A DNA stretch of 64,000 nucleotides from Anaeramoeba flamelloides (Eukaryota; Metamonada; Anaeramoebidae), in the NCBI GenBank assembly GCA_027625915.1, contig JANTQA010000047.1:9486001-9550000 (forward strand). The letters run 5' to 3'. Each line of letters starts with the position of its first letter. Position 1 is the stretch's first letter. Shown piece after piece: positions 33,640-44,011 of the stretch. Under the pieces are notes generated by a model. It was not told the origin of the DNA. It did no database searches and saw only the letters and a program-made list of their open reading frames with translations. The position numbers and the translations under genes are program-made.

Positions 33640-33760
33640 TAAAATAGTAATGAAGATTAGTATTAATTGATGATGAAATTAATAAATTTCAATCAGTTAA
33701 TACTTACCAAAGTGAGAATAATTAAATTGTATGAAAAAATAATTGAATAAATGCTTTCTT
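33640..33760 (+). repeat. Dispersed repeat H, copy 1
   Basis: Similar to 47075-47210. Shared blocks are GTAATGAAGATTAGTATT, TAAATTTCA followed by a TAATAC block, and GAAAAAATAATTGAATAAAT. Short and non-coding. Confidence 0.45.
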
Positions 33761-34379
33761 AATACAAGTAGATAAAAATAAAAAGGAAAAATTTGGATTT
33801 AATAAAAATAAAACATTTATGAAATGTAACTGTTAATTGGTGAAGTTTATTTACAATGTATCCAACACCTCGGTATTTATAATGGTATTGTATATTTTTT
33901 TTATTGTTTATAATTATGTAGAATTTTTAAAACCCTTTAGTCAAGAAAAATTGATGTATTTTTTTGGGTCAAAATTTGTTAAGGTACCAGTGTCTATTAA
34001 TTTTTTTACCTACATTTAATCGAGATTGAGAAATTTTTTTACCGATTACTTGGATTTGAAAACCCTATTTATTTTCAATATTAATCATATTTGTAGGTAA
34101 GGATTCCTTTTTTAGAAATTGGTCAAAAAAAAATAACAGAGACTAGTCCCTTAAAATGATTGAAATGTTTAATTTGAGTTTTATTCAACACTGAGATAAA
34201 AATTCAACGAGATGATAACTCAGCTTTTTAAAAGTGATGTATTATCCCCTAAATCCTAATAGAAAAAAAAATCAGAAATGATAAATATTACCTGTAATGG
34301 TTTTTTTCAGGATCAAAAAAAATGTGTAGTAAAATATATGATTTTTACTTTATTTCAGTAATGGGACAAAACCTAAGGA

Positions 34380-34760
34380 AAAGTGTCTGTCAAGTGCCAT
34401 CAGATGCCTAGCTTTTCTTGGTGTCTTTTTTTTTTATCTGTAATATATATTGTTTTTACAAATAAATAGAAAACTCGGGAAAAGCTAACGGTGGTTTTCC
34501 AGAATTCAAAAGAATGGAGTAATATCTCTTTGGTTTTACTCAATTCTTTTAAATTCTAGAAAATCTAACGAAAGTGTCCGCCAAGTGCCTAGGTTTTCCA
34601 GGATCAAAAAGAATAAAGTAAAATCAAATAGATTTTACTTTATTCTTTTAAATCCTGGAAAACCTAACGGTGGTTTTTTTTTTACTTTTTGGAATAAACC
34701 GAAAATTTCAAAAATTTTCTATTCATTTCAAAAATGAAAAAAAACCTAAAGGAAAAATCA
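34380..34760. repeat. Hairpin-cluster family, locus 1
   Basis: A run of three adjacent long palindromes: 34495-34563, 34590-34666 (near-perfect, opening TAGGTTTTCCAGGAT) and an imperfect one at about 34681-34742 (GGAATAAACCGAAAATTT paired with AAATTTTCTATTCATTTC). They are joined by linkers carrying GTGTCTGTCAAGTGCC, GTGCCTAGGTTTTCC and CTAACGGTGGTTTT. The outer pieces CTAGCTTTTCTTGG and CTCGGGAAAAGCTAA also pair. Related clusters are at 48870-49440 and 60245-61140. No ORF. Confidence 0.75.
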
Positions 34761-34839
34761 AAAATGAATATTTTTTTTTCAATTTAAAAGAATAAATAAT
34801 TCTTGTATAGTCTAAATAATATATTACATATTTGATAAA

Positions 34840-35130
34840 TATTTATTAAATTTAAAATACACTTTTTAAAATGACTAAAATAATATTTTCACTCTGAATG
34901 AAAAAAAAATTATTCAAATTTTTTACTATTAATTTGCAAAAAATATTGAAAATTGGGATATCAAACTTAAATTGTTAAATACCTTGAAAAATATTTTTTA
35001 ATCAAAAATATCTTATTTTTTAATATTTTTTATTCTAATTGAAGTTATTAAAAGGTGAAAAAAAAATTAATAAAAATACTTGGTTTTATTTAGGAAAAAT
35101 CTTTTAAGAAACTGGATTGGATTTGTAAAA
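34840..35130 (+). repeat. Dispersed repeat F, copy 2
   Basis: Diverged match to 9495-9800 (CAAATTTTTTACTATTAAT, TTGTTAAATACCTTGAAAAAT, GGAAAAATCTTTTAAGAA). Begins directly after hairpin cluster 1. Confidence 0.45.
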
Positions 35131-35559
35131 GCATTAAAAGTGAGTTTTTAAAGTAATACATTTAAATATAATCAAAAAATTAATTAAAAAAAGTTGTGTT
35201 ATTATTTTAAAATCTAAGTACCGTAAATTTTATTATTTTTGGAAACTTTTTTGTATGGTTCCCCTAATACCCTTATTTTGATAACTTTTTATTTGATTGA
35301 AAAAAAATATTTTTGTAGTAAAATATAACCGTAACTTTTTTTATTTATAACCAGAGTTTTTTGATTTATAACTGTGTCTGAAAATTATTATTTTGTGTTT
35401 TACTAAAGAACACACGGTTAATAAAGACAATTAGCTTAAAAGGTATTTTTCTGATACTTTAGAATTTTTTTTATTATTATTATTATTATTCGAGTTTCTC
35501 CAAATCATTTGATCAAACAGAAAAAAACAATAGTGTAACAAAAAATCTCGAAATTTGTT

Positions 35560-36000
35560 CAAATAACTTGTTCAAGCTTGTTTAACGTGTTTCCCGAAAT
35601 AAAAGTTGTTTTTATCTTTTTATAGAAGTCCTTTACATTAATAGATCAAAGAAAACAGTGATAAGCAATGAGTAAATATGATATTGGTATTATAAAGTTC
35701 AAAATTGTTTACCTAAATGAAATTCTAAAATTAAAGGGTTGATAGGAAAAAAATCTCAAAAAATAGATAACTTAGAATAAAAATTAGAATATATATATAT
35801 ATATAAGTTCGAAAAAAAATGAAAAGCTGTGAAAATTTTGTCCAAATTCAATTCCCAATTTAAAATTTAGGAAAATATTAAGGAATTTATATTCAAAATT
35901 GATTTGGCTTTAGATAATTTTTTTGATAGTAAATTGGATGTTGTATTGGAATAACAAGAAAACAATCACAAATGAAAAATTTTTAAAACAATAATTACAT
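35560..36000 (+). repeat. Segment related to interior of element K1
   Basis: Collinear with about 12040-12420 inside K1: AATAGATCAAAGAAAACAG, GAGTAAATATGATATTGGT, a CAAAATTGATTTG block and TTGGATGTTGTATTGGAATA all have close counterparts. The K TIRs are not seen at this locus, so it may be a decayed copy. Confidence 0.5.
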
Positions 36001-36712
36001 GCTTCCAGTACATGTTTTATTGATCAATGTATTCTAAGAAACCCAAGTTTGCTGATTTTGTCTTGCCATATGAGAAAAAAATAAGAAACCGAGAAAAAAG
36101 TTCAACACATTGTTTAATTGGAAAGATTAATAGAACCTCAAAATGAAACATAAAATCAATAAAAAGAAGAAACAAATTAACTTGATAGAATAATTCCTGA
36201 TATTATTATGAGTTGAATTAATAAACACGATTTAGATCTTTATGATTATCAAAATTGTTCAAGTGATTTTTGAGATCTCAAAAATAATCAATTTTTTCAA
36301 CAAATTTTTTAATAAAATCTTAATCAAAAAAAAAACATTTCCAAGAAAAGATAGTATTAAAAAAACTATTATGGTGTTTAATCCTTCATTTTATTTTTAA
36401 TTATTTATAATTAATCTACCATTTCGTTTTTAGGTATCGTAGGGTTTCTATGATTTCCAATGAATTATCCTGTATGACTTTTTTTTTCCAAAAGATTTAT
36501 TTACTTTTTTGAAATCTGTTTTGTAAAATAAGAATTGGGGTGCTTCTTTTTTTTGTGTTTATTTCAGTTCGGCCTGAATTAGCTCAAAAATTTAAATATC
36601 TGTTTCAATGCTTTAGGGTTGTAAAAAGAAAATTCAGTGTGGTTTGTGGCCACTTGTTAATTTGGTTCTTCTCGGATGGATCTTGGACTTTGTGTGAATT
36701 TAAGACCGATAT

Positions 36713-37096
36713 AAAATAAAGCCACACAGGGGATGTCTGAGTCAAAAAGTTAATGAGTTATGTTCTTTATTTCTTGAGATCCTGAAGAATTATTCAATTT
36801 CAAATTTTTCGGAATTGGAAAAAATGCCTGATAGGTTTATAATTGGAAAGGAAATTTGAGACTTTTCAAAAGTATAGAATAGTTTCCAAGAAAAACCTTT
36901 GAAAAAATCAACTCTTACCAATAATTGTTGTGTGTTAGTGTCTGGTTTTTAATAACCAATTCTTTATAAAGATTTTGATCATGCAAAATTTACAATTGTC
37001 TAAAAAGTGTTAATCCTTCTTCTGGATCTCTAAAATAAAAGAACATAATTCTTGAATGTTTTTACCCAAAGTCCTCCATGAGTGGCTTTATTTTTG
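36713..37096. mobile_element. Foldback element with about 80-base inverted arms
   Basis: The left arm AAATAAAGCCACACAGG runs on to GAGTTATGTTCTTTATTT and GAGATCCTGAAGAA. The right arm holds the complement (TTCTTCTGGATCTC, AAATAAAAGAACATAATTC, GAGTGGCTTTATTTTT). The arms are diverged at about one base in four. The interior is non-coding. No second copy seen. Confidence 0.65.
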
Positions 37097-37697
37097 GTTG
37101 TCCTTCAAATTTGTCAAACATTCAAATATTTTGGAAAATAACCCTCATTTCCTATCCTAGAATTATTGCAACTTTACCTTATTTAAAATCAGAAAATTAT
37201 ATTTATTTTTCAAAATTTGGATAAATAACATTTATTTTTTTTTTAAAAATGCAAACAGTTTTCAAAAAACAGGTTATTAGGGGACTATAAATGTAAAATC
37301 CAAAAAAAAATTCTTTTTTCAAGAGTTTCGAAAAAAAGTGGAACAAAATAGTTTTTTATAAGATACCTAAAAATAGTTCTTTTGAATATTGTTGATTGTG
37401 TTCTTGTCATTATTTATTCAGAAACAATGTTCCTAATTCTCATTCAGCATCACAAAAAAGCTTTTTTAGAAGTATTGAAAAATTTAAATTGTTTATTCGT
37501 AGAAAAACCAATTCTATTTATTATTTCCTAAAAAGAATTTGGCCACTTAATTGTTTTCTTTAGTGTTCTTGGTGCTGTTTGGTTTTTGCTTCGGATAGCT
37601 GAATGAAAATTTAAGATTTTTATTTTGTGATTTGTGTAACAGTGTCTTGTGAATTGCTTCACTCAAACAATTTTGAAGTCTCTTATTAAAAACTTTT

Positions 37698-38975
37698 TTG
37701 TCACACTTTTTTATGATGGACTTTCCAAACACAACATTTTTTCCAATTCCGGGTTTTGATTCAAGCATAACTAAAATTTCACTTGTAGTTGAACTAAATT
37801 CTTTTTTAATGACAAGCCCAAACACCTCAGTATCTTTAACCGAACTACAAATCGAATTCCAGAAGATCAAAAGATTCAAAGATCGTCTGCAAAAATTGAT
37901 GGAGCTTCGTCCAGAGAGTGTTAAGGGTGTTACAATCAAGCAACTGCAAGGTAATTCACATAAGGACAAAACAAGATCCAAATGGAAGAAGCGATCACTG
38001 CCCAAGGAAATCTTAGTGAAAAGGAGCGGCATCCAATACCTCTCTGAATTAACACAGTTGAAAAAAAAATCGGTCGAAAGGGGTTTGTCCATTTTTTTTG
38101 AAAAAACGTTCAACCTTTACAACACAAGAGAATATTCGAAAGAGTGGATGATCTTTAGGACAGACCGACCCAAGAAGAGGAAAAATCCCGAAAAGACAGC
38201 GATAATTAGGCATAAATCGCTTCCTCTTTCAAAATCTACTCGTCCTCAACAAAAAAAAAGAGCTACATTAAATTCTGTTCACCAGATCCAAAACGAAACT
38301 TTTGCTTTACCCAAAGAAAATTCTCAAAAAACAAAATCAAATTCAAAATTTAATTTAAAATTCAAAAAAAAGAGAAATTCATTAAATTTCAAACCAAAAA
38401 ACAGAAATTTCAATTCTCAAACCAACACCAACACCAGCACCAGCACCGACATGGGTTTTCAAACCCACTCAAAGGAAAAAACGAACATGAATAAACGTAT
38501 TGCAAATAATTTTTTCAAATCGAACAATTCAAAAATTGACAAAAAGTCAAAAACCAAAATTTTTCATTTCAATAAACAAAAGAACCCTCACAGTCACTTT
38601 TCAGGAAAGACAAATAATAAAAATAACAACCAAAATTCTCTCCAAGAAACAAAAAAAAAAGAAATGGAAATAAAATCAGAAAAAGAAAAACATTTAACTA
38701 ATGAAAAAAAAAAAGAGAGAATGATTGAAAATGAGGAGAAAGAACACAAAAAATACAAAACTGTTGAAAACCAACAAACCCTAAAACCAACCTTGTACCC
38801 ATACTCCGAAGGCAACACACCCAACCAAGAAATGGATGAATTCCAAAAACGTTTTTATGAAATAACTTTCCAGTCAAATGAACCTGAAAATAATCAACTA
38901 ATAATCGACAACGATATTCATTGGTCGACTTTAGGTGACATCTGGAGTGGTGATCCAAACAAAATTTTTCTTTAA
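37698..38975 (+). CDS. Basic, Lys/Asn-rich protein of unknown family
   Basis: A 425-residue frame, with a second possible start at residue 7 (MDFPNTTF). I do not recognise it. Residues 1-165 are of normal complexity and predicted mixed helix (for example VSLTELQIEFQKIKRFKDRL, KEILVKRSGIQYLSEL, EYSKEWMIFRTDRPKKRKN) with GC-richer codons, so this part is surely coding. Residues 170-370 are low complexity, rich in Lys, Asn, Ser and Thr, with a TNTSTSTD run and a Glu/Lys-rich probable coiled coil (KEKHLTNEKKKERMIENEE). The last 45 residues are again complex and acidic (YPYSEGNTPNQEMDEF, LIIDNDIHWSTLGDIWSGD). The strongly basic centre suggests nucleic-acid binding or a nucleolar protein, but that is inference. 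No membrane segment or signal peptide. Single exon as read; upstream exons cannot be excluded. Confidence 0.7.
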   Translation: MSHFFMMDFPNTTFFPIPGFDSSITKISLVVELNSFLMTSPNTSVSLTELQIEFQKIKRFKDRLQKLMELRPESVKGVTIKQLQGNSHKDKTRSKWKKRSLPKEILVKRSGIQYLSELTQLKKKSVERGLSIFFEKTFNLYNTREYSKEWMIFRTDRPKKRKNPEKTAIIRHKSLPLSKSTRPQQKKRATLNSVHQIQNETFALPKENSQKTKSNSKFNLKFKKKRNSLNFKPKNRNFNSQTNTNTSTSTDMGFQTHSKEKTNMNKRIANNFFKSNNSKIDKKSKTKIFHFNKQKNPHSHFSGKTNNKNNNQNSLQETKKKEMEIKSEKEKHLTNEKKKERMIENEEKEHKKYKTVENQQTLKPTLYPYSEGNTPNQEMDEFQKRFYEITFQSNEPENNQLIIDNDIHWSTLGDIWSGDPNKIFL

Positions 38976-39406
38976 TAAACAAATACGCCCTTTTGATTTT
39001 TTTATTTTTTTGTCACAATCTTGAGGGTACAAGGATTTTTTTTTCTAAAAAAACGCTTGTTAGATAACTGTTTTCAATTTTCTTATCAAAAGTGTTGTTA
39101 TCAAAATAATCATAAAAAAAGAATATTTTTATAAAGATTTAGAATCTGATGAGTTGCTATGAAGTGTTACTTTTTTTATGTGAAAAAATTCAATACAAAT
39201 AAATAATAAACCATAGCATCTAATTGGAAAAAAATCCAAATAAAAATTAAATGTTTATTATGATCTAAAGAAAAAAATCAAAAAAAAAAAAAAAAATAGT
39301 ATCAAGAATCTCAAACACAAAAAAGGCAAATAACAAAAAAAGAAATTAAAAGGACCATAATATCAAAATATAATGAACAAAAACAATACCAAAAGATTTA
39401 CGATTC

Positions 39407-40016
39407 CACAAGTGTAAATATGGAATGTTGTAAAAAATAGAGTTTTTATAATTTTCAAGATTAATAAATACTAATAAATTCAGATAAATATCTAAAAATT
39501 TTTTTCTTCATTTTCCTTTTTAGAAATCTTTTTTTAATCATTTTGAATATAGCATTTTATTCGTTTAAATGTTGAGAAACTTTGTAAAATTAATTGTTCC
39601 TTCAAAATATTCTTACTCCCGAGTTGTTTTAAAAGTGAAACTAATAGATTACAAAAATGGAAATTGAACAAAAAATTTCATAAAATAAATTTAAATTTAT
39701 CAGTAGTTCCATACATTTATCCAAATTTTGATAATAGTAAATATAATATCTGATTATCTTGATACACTAATAATAATTATAATCAAAAAATCATTTGGAC
39801 GAATACCAATCTTTATATTTTAAAATAAAATTATTTTAACAAACAAATTATTGGTATTCACCAAACGATTTTATATTGAAAATCCCCATGAATTCAAAAA
39901 TAAAAAGGTTGTTTCCTTAGCTATTACTAAAATTAGGTTAAATACATGGAACTCTTTATTTATCTTGAAAATTGTAAAAACTCTATTTTTCACAACATTC
40001 CATATTTAAACTTGTG
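39407..40016. mobile_element. Foldback element with about 70-base ends and an inner inverted repeat
   Basis: The left end CACAAGTGTAAATATGGAAT, then GTTGTAAAAAATAGAG, is matched at the right end by CTCTATTTTTCACAAC and ATTCCATATTTAAACTTGTG, about 70 bases in all. Inside, AATCATTTGGACGAATACC at about 39785 pairs with GGTATTCACCAAACGATT near 39860, giving a second, central hairpin. Non-coding. The element ends 31 bases before element K2. Confidence 0.75.
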
Positions 40017-40047
40017 TCCCAAAAAAAAAATCAAAAAAAAGTTATTT

Positions 40048-40799
40048 AAGGGATTATTTTTAACCAAGAAGAAGCCTAAGATCAAAGTGTGTTGTATTGG
40101 ATGTAACCACATGAGTACTACATGATTCAAAAGTATCTAAAAAAAAATTAGTAAAGAAGTTATATTTTTTGATCTCATCAATTAAAAAAGATCTATAGTA
40201 TTAGTAAAAAACCCAACAATTTCAGAAAAAAATCTGCATTTCGCCACAAATTTAAAGGTTGAATTAACAATATAAAGACTTCAAAGTTGCAAAATATCAT
40301 TCTTAAATTTGTCTTGAAATGTGGATTAATCGCTAAAAAATTCAATTAATTTTTTATAAAAATTAAATAATTAGCAATAGATTTTTTTAGCAAATTATTT
40401 TTAAAATATTAGAAATATATTGATGCTAGAATTCTATTATAAAAAGGAAATAAAAACTAACCAGTTTTTGGGTTTTCATGTTGATAATTATTGACTTAAT
40501 CTTTGAAATTAAAAAATTAAAAAAATACTGACTTTTGGAAGTCTCAGAAGATGAATTATTAAATACCACAATATTATTATATGGTTTTCTATTTTTCGAT
40601 TTGAAATAGGAATTGAAAAAATATTTTAAAATGAACATTTTTAATTAGGATCATTAGTAAAAAATGTAATAATTTATTTGTGAATCAAGATTTATCATAG
40701 ATTTTTTAGAGATATTTGGACTATATCACACTAACACGATTGACACCCAATTACATTATAATTTTATTATAGAGAATTCTATGGTGAAGCTAATCCCTT
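40048..40799. mobile_element. TIR element K, copy 2
   Basis: Left end AAGGGATTATTTTTAACC, inverted right end AAGGGATTAGCTTCACC. Similarity continues about 60 bases inward (AAAGTGTGTTGTATTGGATG against TAATGTAATTGGGTG). The right arm matches the left end of K1 (11851) best. The frame 40426-40638 has no family features. Confidence 0.6.
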
Positions 40800-40964
40800 A
40801 AGGTTCTAATATTATAAAAAGTAATAAAACGAAAAAAAAATCCACAGGATCTGAATTTCCAAAACATCAAAATTATAAAAAAGAAATTAATATTTTCTTG
40901 TTTAATATTCTAAAATGCTTAGATTTCTTTAATTAGAAACAAATTTTTTTCATTCAGTGCAAAA

Positions 40965-41241
40965 TCAATTTGATTTGATTTAATCTAATTTGATGTTTGG
41001 TTGTTTTATAACCCTCTTCATTTAATAAAGTAAGGATTTTTTAAGATTATTTAAATAAAAATAACCCTTTTGAGAAATTAAAAAAATGAAAAAACCCTCA
41101 AGATCCCAAAAAGCCTGAAGATAGACACTTCAAAACAAATACAGTTTAATTCAAAATTATACATTTGCACCAAATTAAATTGGACACTGAATGTCTCTCT
41201 TTCATATTCCCTTTTCTAAAAATATCCTGATTTTTCATTAA
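40965..41241 (+). repeat. Dispersed repeat J, copy 1
   Basis: Collinear with 46070-46345: TTTAATCTAATTTG, AAAGTAAGGATTTT, TTTGAGAAAT, ACTTCAAAACWAA, AAAATTATA and TTTTCTAAAAATATCCT. Non-coding, no TIR noticed. Confidence 0.65.
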
Positions 41242-42027
41242 TTGTTTTGAGATATGATCATAATACACCACTGATTTGTGTTTAATAAATATAAGTTTTT
41301 CATTAATATTGAAATATTTTTTATTCTACTTTAAAAAATTATTTTTCAAAGTAAATATTTCACTTTGTGGCAAGATAAGTTTTGAAAAAAAAATAAACTT
41401 TTAATTTGTATTTTTCAAAATTTAGTCTATTCGTTTGGTAGTGTGTGATTACCCAAAACTCGTTTTAGTTTTTTAAAAATATCATCAAGTGATTTTCTCA
41501 GTAAAAAGCAGTTTAGCCACACTGTTTAGTTGATTTTCCTGGTCTTTAGAGATGTGAAAAAAATAAATTAAGAACCGGGTATATTTGATGCTCTGTGGTG
41601 ATTGGAATACAATTGTCTAACCAATAAAAATGATTTAAAAGATTCTCAATTTTAGAAAAGTCAAATTATTTTTAATTACAAGATTTATGATATTATATTT
41701 GAAAACATTTACTGATCAAAAACTTTAAATAGTTATAATGATTTTTTGAATACGACTAAACTATTTGTTAAAAAAAATTTTAGAATTTGAAAAATATCTC
41801 TGCAATTTTTTTTCATTTTTCAAAAACCAGAAAGCGGCTTTTTTCAAACCTTAGAGAAAGAATAAAAAATTTTGAATCATAGATCTAAATTTAATTGATA
41901 AACTTTTTAAACTTCTATCAATTATTCATTTATTAAATCCCCTGTAAATCAATTAGTTTTGTTGACTGAAATTTGTATTCAAATATTAATCAAAGAAAAA
42001 GAAACACCAAAAAAATTTTTTTCTAAA

Positions 42028-42138
42028 TAATAGACTTTCCAATATAAAACGTAAAATATGTTTCCCCATTTTCAAGTCCTAACTTAATTGTTAAAAAAAA
42101 TAATAGGTTATTTTTTTTTATGTTTTATATTGGAAATG
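42028..42138. mobile_element. Small inverted-repeat element
   Basis: TTTCCAATATAAAACGTAAAA on the left pairs with the inverted ATGTTTTATATTGGAAA on the right, about 110 bases overall. A short hairpin-type MITE is plausible. No other copy noticed in the window. Confidence 0.5.
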
Positions 42139-44011
42139 TGTTAATTTTAGAATTTTAAAAAAATCAACTCAAATTAATAAATTGATATAAATGGAGTTAT
42201 AATTTCAATCCTAATCACAAATATTACAAAACAAATTATTTAAAGATTTTGATAAGTTTTCATTGTTTTTTTACATAATCACAGTTCCTTAAATAAATCT
42301 GTTTTTATGATATTTGAATCAATAACTCTATATTTGTACCTTGGTTACTTAATTTTGATCTTCAATGCTAGTATAGTTTAAAAAATTGATTCTTCACAAA
42401 GATTTCAAAATAAAGGAGAAAAATCCTCAAAATTGATTATTTATAAGAGTTGGTATCTCAGACCAATAATCTTGTTTTCTCAAATTCTCAGTCAATAACC
42501 CTGAATAAATAAAAATCGCATTTGGTGAGCTGTTATAATTTTGATAAAATGTTTATTTATGAGGGGGATTATAAACGAAATATATCCTTGCAACTTCATA
42601 CGAAGAAATTTAAATATTTATATTATAATTTTTGTAATAGGAATTGCTGTGAAAATTCACTTTTTAGTATTTTTGACTCCTATTTACTGGGCAAAATTTA
42701 ATATTTTAAATTTATTGATTTTATCTTACTTCATTCAAAAGAAATCAAGAAAATATGTCCTTAATAAAATTAAGCACTATTTTTTCCTGATTAATATTTT
42801 TCGAAATCTAAGTTTCATACTTAATTCAATTAACCACTGGGATAAATTTTTTTAGAATAAAAACACTCTCAACTTTTGAATATCTAAAATATTTTTTGGA
42901 ATTAGTGGGCACTTTTTTATTTTTTTTTGAAAAATTGGGGTTGAGAAAAGTTTGAAAACAAAGAATAAGTTAATATATTAAATTAGAATGCTTTTCCAGA
43001 AAGTTTATCCTTTTAGTTTAACTTTTTTTTTATTTTACCATTTAAAACCAAAAAAAACATTTGAAGACCAAATTAGTGCCTTTTGTGAAAAGAAAATTCC
43101 CCATAATTTAGAATTTGTTTTTGTAATTGAGTTTAAACAAGATAGTGTATCTAAAAATATACATAATTTCAAGTTTGAATTCAATGATTTTGGCAAAAAA
43201 TGTTTTCAAGAAAAAGCTAAATTGAAACTTTATTTATTTTTATTTTATCATTTTGTTTTTCTAATTGTATTAATGGAAAGTATTTGATCAGTTTTCCATT
43301 TTTAGTGTTTTTTGGGTCATAGGGACATATAAATTAGTTGTTATATTTTATTAAACAGTTTTTATAAACACTACGATTCTTATTAACTATAAAAAATTCT
43401 TGTCATTTTGATCATTTTTACAATGGTTTAAAATTTAAATGTTTGAAAACAAATTCCTACTTTTTTTTTTCATAACAACAAATTTACTTCACCCATTTTA
43501 AAAACCAAACAACATTCTTCTTTATTTTTTAATGTCTTTTTTAATTCTTGTTTTTGAAAAAAAGTAAATAATAATATCTACCTGAAGGTTAATAACTTTT
43601 GCAAACCAAACTGTACCTCTGTAATTGTGTCACACTGTGATTAGTTGTAATATACAACTTGAATTCCTCTTTAAAAATCAAGTTGTTAAGATTTTGAAAA
43701 CCATTTATTTGATTGGTGGCCTGTAATAATTCGTTGTCTTTTGTGTGTGTAATTTAAAAAAGATAATTTTGGATTCTCATTTCTTAGTAGTGTAAAGGAT
43801 GACCTTTGATTACAAACTCCCATCCCCACTCTGTTTCTTTAACAAAGTATTTGAATTGATTTAAGAAAAAAATTTGCATAATCTAATTAATTTCCAACAC
43901 AATCATTTTTTTAACTGTTCTCTTGATCTTCTTTATTTACTTACTATTTTCTTTTAGAAAAACTCCAAAATCTTACTTTTTTGTTTTCAAAGTTAAGCAA
44001 GATCCTTCCAA

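Larger units (their letters stand above)
33029..37697. other. Gene-less stretch with repeats and hairpins
   Basis: No gene supported in 4.7 kb. Contents: repeat H (33640-33760), hairpin cluster 1 (34380-34760), repeat F copy 2 (34840-35130), a segment related to the interior of element K1 (35560-36000), and a foldback element (36713-37096). The remaining sequence shows nothing recognisable. Confidence 0.5.
38976..44011. other. Gene-less stretch with foldback elements
   Basis: No supported gene in 5 kb. Contents: a foldback element (39407-40016), TIR element K2 (40048-40799), repeat J (40965-41241) and a small MITE (42028-42138). Two short plus-strand frames at 42541-42855 and 42988-43287 are hydrophobic, A/T-driven and without family features. 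The last 100 bases are the T-rich upstream region of the G-alpha gene. Confidence 0.5.

Noticed and set aside
42541-43287. Hydrophobic plus-strand frames at 42541-42855 and 42988-43287
   Set aside because: They have A/T-driven Ile/Phe/Lys composition, no family features and no codon-use shift as seen in true genes here.
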